64,000 nt of DNA from contig NC_134755.1 in the NCBI RefSeq assembly GCF_050436995.1, positions 8,185,001-8,249,000 on the forward strand, written 5' to 3'. Under the pieces are notes generated by a model, which had not been told where the DNA came from, did no database searches, and was given only the letters and a program-made list of their open reading frames with translations. The translations under genes were made by a program, and so were the position numbers. Numbering within the stretch: position 1 is the first letter of the stretch; each line of letters starts with the position of its first letter. This DNA is from Anticarsia gemmatalis. Taxonomy: Eukaryota > Arthropoda > Insecta > Lepidoptera > Erebidae. Below are positions 1 to 13,848 of this stretch, piece by piece.

Positions 1-3000
1 GATCACGTTCATGACGTCATTACAAAGGGTTACGTGCCATCTGGCTCAGAGTGAAAATTCTGATCGTTTCGGTAAAGTTTGTACGTGTGCTTTTGTAGGA
101 CTGTAGGTATTAGGTATATAATAATAACGATATAATATATATCTACAATTTAAATATCAATTGGAAACTTTAAATTGATATTTGTAAAATGGTGGTGTGG
201 TTCTTTATTTGTTGGTTTTCGTATATAAAACACACTCCACAATTCCTAGGACAAAATATCGTTGACCTCAAAAAAGTCATTAGACAATAATCGAAACACG
301 AAGTTCGAGGCAACTTGGAACAACTTTTAACACAAGGTCGACTCCACACGAAAAAAAGAGATTAATTATTTTAATATGTATTACGTCAGCGTTATTACAA
401 ATCCTATTTCTATTCAACTTTATTTTCTTCCTACAAGTGAATTTAAAATGTACCGCAAATATTTAATTTTACTAGTTGCTTTATTTACCTCACTAAGCGT
501 GTATAGTTTTCAGTAGCCATTCACAAACACACTTAATTCTCAATGAAATGTTCCACCAAAATCATATTAACGAAATAAACTTTTAACTTCGTTACCAAAC
601 CGTCTCCCCGAACCATTAAACCCAATAACGAACGCACTATAACTAAAGAAATTACTTACTGACTCTTAAACTTGGCAATTTCCATTAGTTTGATTAAGAA
701 AAGATTCAACAACATGAAAACATGTTGGTATTTAACTTTTAACTATCCATGCACACATATCTGTTACAGTGTGTGTGCGTTTCCGTCTATTACATGTGTA
801 GGTATAAGCAAACACATGAGTAACACCTTCAGTCAAATATCTACCTTAACTCTGCATTGATACGGTTTAGTTTCGCTCAGAGAGTAGAGGGATTTATGAC
901 GTAATATCGCAACGATATCACGTATCGATTGGTAGCGGCTCAAAGCCGATACAACCGCTTCTATTTACGCTCTTTACCTATTTATAAACCAAGCTATCTG
1001 ACTCCCTACCTGCGCTCGCCGCTCCGATGTGTGTTCTCCACACATTCGGTATACGCGTATAGATACGGATATGATATTCGATAGAAAAACTCGATTCGCG
1101 TTTAGATAGATGAAGTTTTTAGGAAATAGGGTAGTGGGACTCGTTCCCGGTAATGTTATCGATTTTGTGATGTAATGCACCGCGACTCTCTTGCATTTTA
1201 AAGTTCCGTTCAAAAATATAAAAATCTAAAAAGGTAGAATGTGCACAACGTTTGACATGCATACCCTGTAGCCTGTTCTACAATTTGTACAAAGAATTCT
1301 AGACACGTTTCAAGTAGGCTTTAATGAAAAATAACAACGTTTATAATTAAAGTACCCTTTGCTCGTAACTGTCAGACCGATTCTAATGAAATAATTAACT
1401 TTAACGGAGGATTTGGTACCGGAGCTGCGAAGATTAGACATAAAATAGCATCCAATTTTAAAAGTAGAGATACCTAATACGATTCTCGGAATACATTATA
1501 ATATATTATTATTGCAGGGAATTCTATCGTAGGTATTATATACTATATTGTTTGCGCCCAGTTTTGCAAATGAGTCCAGTGATATATTATAATGGCAAAC
1601 AAATATGTAGAGTCGTGCAACCGAGTCAGCTTCATGCGGTCACTGACACGATGCATCGATACGATTGTTAAACTCAGACTCGAACCGACGTGCTCCACGG
1701 TCTTTAACCCCGCATTTTAATGTGATAAATCCAAATTTTGTCTTCTCATTTCCATCGATACATTTCCTAAATGCTAATTCGTATCGTAATTTAAGGCTTT
1801 AATGCTGTTAGGTGAGAAAACGACACGCAAACGTATCTCTACATCTACATTTCATTAATCTAATTATACACAAGTTAAAAACCGCATTCATCTTGGGCTT
1901 TCTAATTTCTACCGCCACCTGCTCAAGGGGGCAATTTATTTGTAGAGCGAGGCTCCGCGATCGGCGGCACGATCTCCCGATTTTCATTCGCCCAGCTTAA
2001 CTACGGTTAAACTGAATTTATCAAGTAGCAAATGTCGTGCAAACACACGCGTGCCGACGACTTTACTGTCCATAAACCGAAGCTGTTAGAGCTCATCTTT
2101 CTTGTTAACGATCGCTGGGAATTGTTTATAGTGTAAAAAAATGCCAAATCGCGTCCGAACAGTCTTCGGATTAACGACCAAAAATATTTACGTTCAGTGT
2201 CGTGCAACACTCGTTTAATGAGCGCGCAAACACTCGCGCTCGAGGCGCCGGCGTCTCGTACTATTATTATTTACGGATGCGGCCGACTACTACATGCTGG
2301 ATATCGCGGACTAACCACGCCCAAAGCCAATATTTGCACTAACATTCGCATAAGGCGAAACTAAAGGAAAATTACGCAACGCCCCATATATTATTAAAGT
2401 CGGCCGTAAAATGCTTGAGTTACCGATTCCATCGACGTTTAGTGTCGAACAATCGGCCGTAGTCGGTGAGTCAGTTGGCGCCCGAGGACGGACGTCGAAC
2501 TACGCCTACAAATTGGAAAATATCCCTTACCATGTGTTACTAAATAAACAGAGCTCGTTGCCTACACCAGCAACGCCCGCCGCGCTCGTTCCCTACGCGT
2601 AGATGTCCATTATCTTTTGAAGTCACGCTCGAATCGAATCCATTATTAAACTTTATACTCATAGTAATCTACCCGACAAGTACGAGGAACAAACAATATC
2701 TGAATTTTGATTAGAATGATTTTATGCCAACCGCGATTCCTTCAAAGAAACGCTGCATTGTTAAATCCCGAACAGATGGGACGTCCCGCGATGCCAGTTT
2801 CGCCTGAACCCTAATTAAATATTTTAATATATTCTCTCCATCCGTTCTTGGTATTAATTCTTATATACCTACATCACATATAAGGTATGGCGCGTTCAAT
2901 TAAAATGCGTGGTTAATTTTCTTCGATAACATAATTTGGAGGATATCTACCCATTCGCAGTCGCTACGCGAGTGCGTATCATGCGTTTCGTATTTCTCGA

Positions 3001-6000
3001 TATAAAGACGTCCCATTCACGGAAACTTTATGTCCTTCCATTATCATTTTCGGTGAAAAAAGTGCCGATAAAGTTCCGCAACTGATCTACCACAAATAGA
3101 CGCGTGAGAAACACCTAAAAGTCGACTAAAACAATTAAAATGTCATAAAATGCGGTGGTTTCCCACCATAATCATTGAGTAATTCTGTATCGTTACTACG
3201 GGATGATAAACACGCCTCTCGTGCCGAACGTAAAAACAACTTTTGTTACCATTTTATGACAACAATTACGACCTATAAAACGTGTAGCGATTATTCTTCG
3301 TACCGATTGTTGTGGTCGCGCTGTCATCAGCCCGTGCTGCGGACTGGCTACTTACTGACACGCCGCCACCTTATAAAAAACTTAACTGTTACAATGTGTT
3401 ATCGTAAATTAAACTTTATTTTATTACCTATAAAGTTCAACATTTATAGCTACGATCTGTGATATATTCATCGCCGAGGGAGGCACTGATACTACAGAGC
3501 CTACGAGCCTTGACTTTGTCAGCTGTGTATTTTATAATTCGTCAATGCGTTCATATTCCAAGCCATGTGTAAGTTTTACGAGTTTCGTCGAGTATTTGGA
3601 CATTAATGTGTATTTAAAAAGAGAATCTTCGTTAAACATATGACATTTTATAGTCATCCACTTCCATAAACTTATGCAAATTATTTTTTGTGTCTGTTTT
3701 TTTTTCTTTTGGGTATTTCATATCATTTTAAGAAAATATACGAGGTGTTTTATGTTGACTATTAGTACTTTGGTAACGTTAAATATATTTGCGTGAATTT
3801 ACGTAGTAATTTCACGTCAGTATCGCAAAACATACAAGAGGAGACAATAGGAACTTGTTTAGAACGACGTCGTGTTAAAATTTTGGCGTAGAAATGCAGC
3901 CAATTTGGCGAATGGAACAAGGGGTTACAATTTGTGTTGATAGTTGTTATCTGTACCACCCATCGCTGGGAAAGTACAGTCTACAAAAAATATGATCACC
4001 TTCTGACTTTATACTAAAGTAGATACGGATTATTTGTCTTCATACTATTTCCTCTGCATGCCAGTATGTTACCTACGGGGCAAGTCAATGTACCGTCACT
4101 AATGAACACAATTTTAAGGCGTTCCTTGAACGTATGAAAGAACACGTTTAACGGACATGTGCTACTCATTTAATAGCTTAATTGTAATGTATAATTGGCG
4201 CTTTAAGGAACAAATAACAGTAGGATACTATATAATTGGTAAGGTATGGTTCAAATTATGGGTATTTCATTATGTTTTGCTTAGTTATAAACACGTTAAA
4301 CATAGATATAACAACTTAAAAAGTATACGTTTTTTTTTAAATGCCCGTAAGTTAACATGTTTAATTTAATAGAAATATCATAGACCGTGTCAAAAGTGCC
4401 TGTTATAACCGTGTCAATAAAAATGAACTCATAAACAAAGTTTAAGAGTGGAAACTTAGTAACTTTCAGTAAAACTTATGTATAATGTAAACACATAATT
4501 TAATCCACGCCTACCTATTTTTTTTCATGGTTCGTGCGTGGGCGCAACTTGTTTTAACTATGAGCCTCACTAAACTAACCTAACTTTATTTACACTCTCA
4601 CTCAATGTTTGTAAACAGATTATTTTGTCACTTTATTACGAACCACAAATCAAAATTATTTACTAATATATCGCTACATTTTACGTAGGACGTGCTACGT
4701 CGCGTAGCAATTTTTAGCCCAAGAATTTTATTACGAAATCACGATACATTTACATCGGTTCTTCAGTGACGCCATTGAAACAAAAACGGTTAATATCAAT
4801 GACTACGATTATACCTACAGAATAATAGCGGTTGAGTGCTCACCTAAAACTACGTAAAATACTGCAATATCGACCATTTACGTGCCGACGACAGCCGAAT
4901 GCAACATCGTGAGACATTCTCAACGACAGCTAATATCGAACACGTCTGCCCTTTCACAAAGAGCGTCTGCAACGTGTGGCATTTAATTTAATATTCATTG
5001 CCTTATTTCATACAGCAATATTACCTGGTGGCGGATTTTAAAGGGCAAATTATCACTATAAATATGAATATATCGATAGCATAACGTCGCTTTAAGCGAG
5101 ATATATGCCTAATTATATTTTCTGAACGTGCTTCAGCTAATAAGTATTATACAATGTAGTGTTATAGACGAGATTTCATAGTATTTTAATGAAAAATCAC
5201 ATAATTATAGCTGTAAAATGTCAACGTTTTTACAAGAGGCTATTGCGTGGGAAATTGACGTATTAAAATTCTGTTGGTTATTTCTTTACAAATTGTGAGA
5301 ATGGCGCGATGTTTATTTTCCGACGCTACCCTGTTTCATATTCGGCGCGCGCTCCCCAGCTATATTTTGAATGAGACAGTCTCCAGACCTACGTCCGTCT
5401 ATCCTATACACACATGTTTCATACCGATGAACGCTAACTTTCATGCACACTCCCAGCGCACACCCAGCGACCTCCTACACCGAGTAGGTAGGTATAGATA
5501 TACGGAATTCGCATCTGTTTCTACACTTTTCCATTTTTAAACCCCACTGTCGAATGACAAATTTTGTTAAAAATGTTTCAAATAATTTCATGTTCAGATA
5601 TAAATTCATAACAATATCTGTCTCAGCATTTCAAAGGCACGCTAACAAAGTTTTCATCACTGGAAGCAAGAATTGGGGTTCTCGACCAATTTATTAAAGC
5701 GAAGTACGATTTACGCGTTAATTTTAAAAGAAATGCCTCGTGTTAGGATTGGATATACGAGCTTTTCGTATATTCTACGCACATACTTAAGTACGTGGGT
5801 AAGATTAATTTATTCCCTGCACCTACCGCCCTGTTCACACTTAAAGTGTGTAATTTTAGGTGTGTGATACGTTTCGTGAGTGTGACGGAACTCGAATATT
5901 CAGTGATTTCTTTCATTCGCGCTTCATTTTAGGTTTCATCAAATACCTACTCAATTACAAGGAACGCTTTGATAAAACATTTTAAATTAAATCAAATCCA

Positions 6001-8750
6001 ACTCTTACAATAGACGCAGATTGTTTTAGAGGCTCTTTCTTCGGTATTGATGTGGGGAGGTATCCGATTTTGTTCATAAAATAACAGCTGACGATCGGAT
6101 TTTATTCAAGGGGAGAATATTTTAAAACCTCAATTATGATAGAGATGATGTAATGCGAAGTCAAATAAAATCTTTTTATTACTTCAAACTGAAATACCTA
6201 AAGAAGATCGTTTTTATAGTTGCCTAAGTGGGTATTTACCGCCCATATATGGAAGTGCAACTTTCACACGGCAATGTTCTCACAGTACCGATGTACAGCT
6301 CATCGATTTTTACATATTAAGTTCGTAGGTAAACAAAATACGACGTTACGTGTTAAATTTATAAAACATATCGAAAGGCCAAAGTGTATTGGAGAGGTAA
6401 CTACGCGGTATTCATTATTCATATTTGACAGACGCATATCACCCCTGACTTCCCGAGGGAACCTCGCAACGAAACATAAGAATTCCTCATATTTTTTTGC
6501 AGATAGGCACCTGGTTACCTTCTGAAAATAAGAAAAACGGGGAAAAATCAACTTTCAGAAATTGCCTAGGCAGATACGCTATCTGAATGTTCGAGATGTA
6601 GATAAAAATTCAGATACGTTCAGCATTTTCAGTAGCAATAGAAATAAAACTTGGGTATCCACGTATTGTGTACTGTTTGTCTTTAGTCAGCGTTACATAG
6701 GATAGGTATGTATCACAGAAAAATGTCTTCGAACGCATACCCATTGTGTTTTTCTATGAAAAAAGGACAAGATATTGACAAAGAGTCAACAAAGGGTCGA
6801 ATGAAAAACCTTTACACAATGTGTACCCATGTTAATATATAAATCCGTCCGAGACAATTTTTTTCATACTTTTCATGCTTGTTTAAAATTAAAAGACACA
6901 TTTTTCTTGTTTTTTAAAGGATTCAGAAATATTTTTGAATTGTGCAATGCCCTTTGTGTTGCGTTGTTTTTTCGCCAAGTTTTTGTAAACATGTAGAGAT
7001 AATGAGATAAAAATAAGAGCTGATATTATCGCAGCTCATAAGCTTCAAGCGATATTAAATGCCTAGAGGAAAATTGACAATATGCAGAATATACCTAAAG
7101 TTGTAATATAAATAGCTGAGAAGATTTTTATGTGCGTTTTGGTTACTGAACAGTAAAATAATTATTGTTTAAAATTATTTTATTGCTTTTTTAAGGGCAT
7201 TTTTAATTATATAGATGTGTTCTACTTAGGTAATTGTTTTTTAAAGTGTGATAAATATATACCTATGAATTAATTCTTAAATAAATACAGTAAAATATGA
7301 CTATAATTGTAAGAGTAACAGCCTAACTTTGATAAATTATGGCAACATATCCAATTACAAACAAAAAACACAAAAATGATAAACAAAAACCGACGTAATA
7401 TGTACTGTAGCTATAAAAATAATTTGTTTGTAAGCTACACACTGCGAAACAGGGGCGAGTGGGCAAAATGGGACGGACAAGGGACCCTTACAAGTGCGGT
7501 GGCATAACTTTATTTTGAAATTAACATAATTAGAGAAATGTAAGCCAGGGCTGGGTAACATGGCTGCTGCTTATTAAGTTAACGACCCCGGCCTACTCTA
7601 ATTGTAATTGCAAAATTGCCTTGAAAACAGGTGTTAAACGTCAAGGATAAACACGCAGTGTTTGCTCTCACAAAAACAAAGAATTTTCACCAATACTTCG
7701 CAGGAAAAATCGGTCGATATTTGATAAAGTTACGGACGACAACCCAAGAAACGACGCCTCTAATAATATGATAGTTTTATTGATATGCCGCATAAGGAAA
7801 AGTATTTTTCCTCATTCGAATTGTGGACTTTCTTTGCGAAAACTCATTTATCACCTAAACATTGGCACAGATTTTGTTTTGTCTAAGTGTCGCATATTTA
7901 TAAACTAGCGCGGCCATATCTTACGAGTAGCTTTTGTTTTCCGGTTCCGTGGAAGATCAAAGTGCGTTATTTACGAGTAGGCCGACGAATTTTTCTTAGA
8001 TAATTCTGTGGGACGTATATTTTATAGAAATGGTTTTCGTTATTCATTAGTGAAGTACAGCCGGCAGTAATAAAATAGAATAATTTAATTAGGGATTTGG
8101 AGCATATTCGTCTTGTAGGGGCTCCTGTATTTTCGTACAACGTCGTTTATAAATTAAAAGAAAATCCTTTGACATCCCTCGAAATGGGTGGAGTCGTGGG
8201 TATCAGGTGTCCCAAAGTGGTCCCTAAGAATGGTATTATCCCGAACATATTTTCCAAGCAGGGGTCGTACAGACCACTTGGACGCCCCACTCTGAATAAA
8301 TTACTTATCTACATTGATTTTTTGATCGTATTTACATAAGGAAAGGTTTACAGAGGGAATACTAAGTCTTATCTTAAACTCTTAGGCTTATCACGGTGGT
8401 ATATTTTGCAGTCTGTGAGCCTCGTCTCGACACTTAGATCGAGATAAATAGAAGTATTTTAGGCTCAGTTTTAACTTAAGTACTTGAAGTCTTGTAAGTA
8501 CACGCCGTTGTACACTAAGCTCTACATTCAGCTGTGGGAGGTATCTACGTGATAAATATACAGGATGATAAGATACGTACCTCCTTGGTATTAAGTGTTC
8601 TTTAGTATCAGAACCTTTTTATTTAGTTAGCTATTAAATTGATACGAGAATAGTACTTTTGATTAATCCAGCAGACTATTAAAATCTCCCATATTATCAC
8701 GAAAACTATTTTATTTTAATGAAATAAAGGTACAAGTATTTTAACTTTTT
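1..8750. other. non-coding stretch, left end
   Basis: No gene or mobile element is supported. A perfect CRE octamer (ATGACGTCAT) lies at 11-20. GC-rich patches near 2.22-2.30 kb and 2.41-2.60 kb stand out from AT-rich surroundings. The open frames here (up to 101 codons) have no recognisable motif. Confidence 0.6.
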
Positions 8751-8756
8751 TGGATG

Positions 8757-8778
8757 CAGAGAGAGAAACGTATAAAAG
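8757..8778 (+). promoter_or_regulatory. GAGA tract followed by a TATA-like box
   Basis: GCAGAGAGAGAAACG runs directly into TATAAAAG. GAGA tracts bind Trl/GAF, which is common at Hox promoters and Polycomb response elements. No initiator or exon is evident downstream, so this is only a candidate core promoter. Confidence 0.2.
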
Positions 8779-8916
8779 TATTTAGTAGATTTTCTCGAAC
8801 AAATCCTAGTAGGTCCAAGGGAATGTATCTAAACGACGCGAACCCAACCCTCCGTATTACTTTAGTTTTGTTCTAAGTAAAGGTTAGGTAGGTACTCACG
8901 TATTCTGGCTTTCAGA

Positions 8917-8929
8917 AGGTCGAAGGTCA
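8917..8929 (+). promoter_or_regulatory. DR1 nuclear-receptor-type site
   Basis: AGGTCG-A-AGGTCA is a direct repeat of the nuclear-receptor half-site with one base between copies, the spacing used by HNF4 and USP/RXR dimers. It is a motif match only. Confidence 0.25.
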
Positions 8930-11340
8930 ATGTCCTCCAGCCTTCAGGACCTTTCAACTAGCCATCCCTATTACTAGTAATTTGTAAGTTTAGTACTAAG
9001 GAACGTCTAAAGAGCAAAAATATAGGCCCTGTCTCCTAATATACATTCAAATGTTGCCCAATAAAGTTTTACAACTAAAAATTGAATTAATCGTGAATTA
9101 AAATGTAATAAAATCAATCCGGATCGGATCGCAACGTCTATTATATAATACGCAGTAAAATCACGGTGGTTATACGCTCGGTAGATGCTATGATATCACG
9201 TTTGAGTGCTAAAGGGATTCAAACGGAAGCAGGGGAGGCTAAATAAAAGGAATAATAATATTTGTGGTTCGTTCCGAGAGATCTACAAATTTTACTGTTG
9301 AATAAAGTAACTTAGAGTGGAATGGGTGAAAATATGTCTTGAAAATGCGTTGTAAAAATCACATTTTTGAAACGAAAGTAATTAGGCATAAACAAACAAA
9401 CGAAGAACCTACACTCAATTAAATATTCAGTATCAAAACAATGGCAAAGAATACTATACGTAGTATACAAATGGTTTTTTGCTTGCGTGAAAAACAAACC
9501 ATAAAAGCATCCATTTACTCCACTTCAAAATTTCCTCAACACGCCCGCTAAACATCGCTTGATATTACCTATTCAGCCGCTCATACCTACACGAATACTC
9601 GCACCTATCATTCAAGCAGGCTTGGAAAACTGGTTATTCCACAACGTTATCGTGATGCACATACATACCTACATACTCGTTTAAACAAGTGTTATTTTAA
9701 AACGCCAATGTCGTCGAGACACACAAAAACGAAGGGAGAGAAGTCCCCAACAATCCGTCGTATTACTCAACAGAACACAATGTTTTACATCTACCCAAAT
9801 GATATCATCCTACCAGACATTTCAGCCAAAATGAATAAACAACTTTAATTTAACGCGCAAATAACATTTAGGCCCCAATTTCATTCGACTTAACCCGTCG
9901 AAGAAAAAATTGAATGTCACGACATTTCATCGCTAGGGTATTTTCTTTTCAATTTCACTATGACCTTTCGTCCGGACATCGAACCACGTACCCCGTCTAG
10001 ACATCTTAGAGCTGCGCCGCGGGTACTGATAAAATGCCGAATACGGCCAATATAGCAATAATAGGGAGCCGCCTTGGCAAACACATTTGAAATACAAGAC
10101 CGCGCTAAAGAGATTTGGCACGGAATCTCGTGGGATTTGCACTTCGCTAGTGTGCACTGTGCAGGTATTGACGTCAGTGTGTCGCAAGCCTTACTCAACC
10201 CTCCGACTGCAGCCCGCTCCCTGCATTTCCCTAACACTCATACTTTTATTTTACGACATGTTATCTACACGAGATACGCTCAAATGTGCTATGTAATATG
10301 TTTAAATTGGACGCAACTCACAAGTACTTTCACACGGCGTAGAAGGGTTGATGCTTGATTACAGATTAGATTTTTTTAAATGGCCACTAAAAGCTCATAG
10401 ATAGGTAGCCCCTTCGGGTATCCTTTAATCTACATAGATAATATTATTTTTTTGTTTTCTTTGTTTCAGATATAACGTGAGTTATAGTTATAAGTGTTGT
10501 GTGACATTTATAGCACCTAATGGACTGGTGTGTATATTTTTGATTTATTTTTTTATTTCTTAAAACTTCTACTATAAATAGGAGCCCATATATTTGAGTT
10601 AACTAGACATGTACTAACGGTAAAGTAGAATAAAAGTTCCCCATCCTCAAAAAGACCCAGCTAGGTGAATGCGCAATTACACAAAGCTCCGAACAAAAAA
10701 TATCTGGTAAAGTAACATTTTTCGTCTGAAATACTGAAGGGCAGGTAGTAGAATATCGCTTAATCGAGGCGGGAGGCTCTGTCGGAGGAGCGACATTAAT
10801 CGGAGGCTTTACGAGGGGAATCCGAGCCGCAGACAACGCCAGCCTCTTAGCGTATTGAGTGCGTATAGCGGAACATTGCAGATAAAATATAGTGGACCTG
10901 AATAAAATTATATGAAATATTATCCAACACAAAAGGTTGCCGGCAATAATCTAGCAGCTTAAATGTTAATTTATATTATTATACATAATCATTTTTATCA
11001 ATGTTGTAATTCTTATTAATGTAAAGATAAAGGATACTTTATACCTACAAGTATATAATAATAAAATAATTTTATATTGTGACTGCAATCCCAAACATTT
11101 TGTAAAAATGTCAAAACCGTTAAACAATGAGCATTTAATTTGAATGCTTGCATAATTTTATACTTAAGGTTTTCATTATAATTTTATTAATTATCCGTAT
11201 ATGAGTACCTTTTAACAACATAATGCGACCCTCCAATTCTCAATATAACATCAAAAGTCAAAAAGCTCACCGTAGCATAACCTCATTCTGCATATCCTAC
11301 ACGACTCTACATAGAGAGAAAAAGTAGCGCTGGAATCGAA
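8930..11340. other. non-coding stretch
   Basis: No gene is supported. Overlapping frames of 80-109 codons near 9.92-10.36 kb and 10.60-10.93 kb occupy locally GC-richer DNA but show no domain. A CRE octamer is at 10169. A short purine-rich patch near 10.76-10.82 kb repeats TAATCG/CGGAGG words. Confidence 0.55.
10470..10476 (+). other. strong isolated splice acceptor
   Basis: TTTTTTTGTTTTCTTTGTTTCAG ends at 10469 (written here as a tract; the core is TTCTTTGTTTCAG). It is among the strongest acceptor-like sequences on the plus strand. A donor-like GTGAGTT follows after only seven bases, too close for a normal exon. It may be the start of a longer exon of a plus-strand non-coding RNA, or chance. 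Confidence 0.15.
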
Positions 11341-11370
11341 GAACTTCGTCCAAACTGGAAATATAATTTT

Positions 11371-11481
11371 AAAGATGGCTGCCGCTCTCGACCTACCCCC
11401 GCCCCGCGTCCCCGCTACCCGCACCCTGACGCAGCCTAAAATATTATGCACCCAAAAACCATTGTCTGTTACCATGACAAC
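11371..11481. promoter_or_regulatory. Pho/YY1, GC-box and RFX X-box module
   Basis: A GC-rich island of about 110 bases contains AAAGATGGCTGCCGC (a Pho/YY1 consensus, 11371-11385), CCCCCGCCCCGC (an Sp1/KLF GC box on the minus strand, 11396-11407) and GTTACCATGACAAC (a full RFX X-box, 11468-11481). The 93-codon minus-strand frame through it is not recognisable. It looks like a promoter or Polycomb-type element rather than coding DNA. Confidence 0.35.
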
Positions 11482-13848
11482 GGGCCGCTCGATACCGGGG
11501 ACTCGCAGCCGCACAATCAAAGTTACAGTCATCTCGCTTACTCTTTAAGTAGTCAGATGCTGGGGCCGGATTTGGACGATCGTCGTATTCGCACCACGAT
11601 GGCTGAATGCCAGTGTTCGTAGGGTTAGCATAAATGCTCTGTGCTGTCGGTTAACTGAGCGCGGTCTTGTTGGAAAGCTTCGTTCGAACAAGAATGTAAA
11701 TTATATAAGTATATTGAACCGTTCTGACCTACATCGAACTATAGATTGTATATAGATTATATCAAATATGCGTTGTTAGAGCAAATATCTCGTACCTAAT
11801 TTACAACATAATACATCGATATGACTGTATTTTGGCTAGTTCTATGATTGTATTATACTCACTTGATGATCCTAGATGATTTATTGTTAAACGTCATAAA
11901 TCTTTCAGTAGGTTCGGAAATATTTTTGTTTGTAATATTTCCTAAAAATATTACAAGCATGTAGTCTTCATCTGCTTTGATATGTCTGTAATCTTGTGCT
12001 ATAAAAAAACACTTCACAATTGACACTTTTTCACAAAACATTTTTTTCTTCTTGCAGTGACTAGGTATACAGAAAGATAGGTATAAATCCACTGGAACCA
12101 CTTAATTTTAATATATAATCTCGGAACACAACTTTGCCGAAACTCATCTTGGGAAGCTACCGTGCAAATGACTCCAAACTTGAGGCAATTTCAAAAACAA
12201 ATTAGAAAGTTCTATTTTCGGCTCCCCTATTGGTCGATTGCACAAATGTTATATTTTTTTCCTCACCTTTATACTAACTTTCTCTTTTTTGTTACAATTC
12301 TCATTCTTCCTGGTTTGTTACCTCAACGCGGAAGGGTTTTTAAAAACTTTCACCCCTTGAAACAATAGCTTATTGCTTTTAACCCAGTCGGTGGTGAGAC
12401 AATAATAACCGTCTGCTTTTTCTAACAATGTAGAGCTATTTTTTATTATACCACAATAAACAAGTCGTTTTATAAAAATATTCATGTGTCAAAAAGTTTT
12501 GTGTTCATTACCATACAGTCATATAGATATTGATTACATTTATGATCGTTTACCTACTAGGCATATATTGGTGCAAATATTATAATGAGTAATTTTACAC
12601 AAAAATAGTCATCTTTTAATTGTTTTAATTTAAGATTGAATGAATTTGATAAATAATGAAGTGTATATTATTTAAGTACTAACAATTATTTATTATCTCA
12701 TTAATGCACACATTCATAATTATCGCTGAAATTATTTTGCATCAACTAAACATTTATCTCATTCCACTTCAACATAACTTTAAACGCTAAACTTTTAAAT
12801 ACTTTGTACATTTCTCAATATTATATAAAGTCACAAACGAAAATAAAATAAATGAAACATTTATTAAATTTTAACATTCTTCACAAAAAACTATTCGAGT
12901 ATTATAAAATCCTTCTACAAGTACTCAACTGTCATTTCTCTACAGTAAAAGCTCTATCGTGCTCCGGATTTACCAAGTAGTTCGGCCTTGACGACAGAGA
13001 TGGCGCTTTTGTCGAGTCGTAAAAATGTACTTACACCAGCGAAATTGGAAGGGTTAATCTGATAGTAGGTAATTTTTGACGTGGCTAGTTACTTAAGTCA
13101 CACATTCAGCCCAGGAATAGAATTTAGTAGACATACCCTAACCTTACGATGGAAATTTTTCCTTTGTCTGAACGAAAAATTGATGATCCTATCTAAATTC
13201 TCGCCACACAGAAACTTGTTCTAGAACCTATCAAATACAGGCTGCTGGGAATAGGAATTTCAGGACACGAAATTTTGTACTTTCGTTAAAATATATATTT
13301 AGTCCCTTTTTCTAAAATTTATTGCTTTACGTTTCCTATTATGTTCTGTTTAAATATTGTGTAGCACATGTAAGAGCTCTTCAGAATAAAAATTTGAAAA
13401 ACTTTCATTTTTAATTTTGATTCAAAATAATAGGTTGAAGAAATCAACTTTATTAGGGTTTGGGCAATTTTTATTTCAAGGATTTTATTTATCTTTTTCC
13501 TTACATTAACTTTTAAGATTTTTCTCCGTACCTCACTTACCTTCACGCTTAGAAACAGGGGTCATGGTTGCTCAGCAGTTTACTCGGCGTCGTAAAACTC
13601 TGCCTATTTTTATTTTCTTTAAATGTTAGTTCCATTTGTATACAAAATAATATTAAAAAATTATTAGATTTTAATTATCAGTATTTTTAATTTATATATT
13701 TTATTAATGTTAAACTGTTCAAGCAATATTGTAAAACAATCATTTATAAAAAAAGAATTTTGTAAAAAATTGAAATTTGAAAATGTAAACCTATGAAGGA
13801 AATCCCCAAGAAATAATCTTGATAACTATGAAAGCATTGCAAAACAAT
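11482..13848. other. non-coding AT-rich stretch
   Basis: No gene is supported. One AGATGGCGCT core (12998-13007) resembles a CTCF half-site. The DNA becomes strongly AT-rich from about 12.4 kb. Confidence 0.55.
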
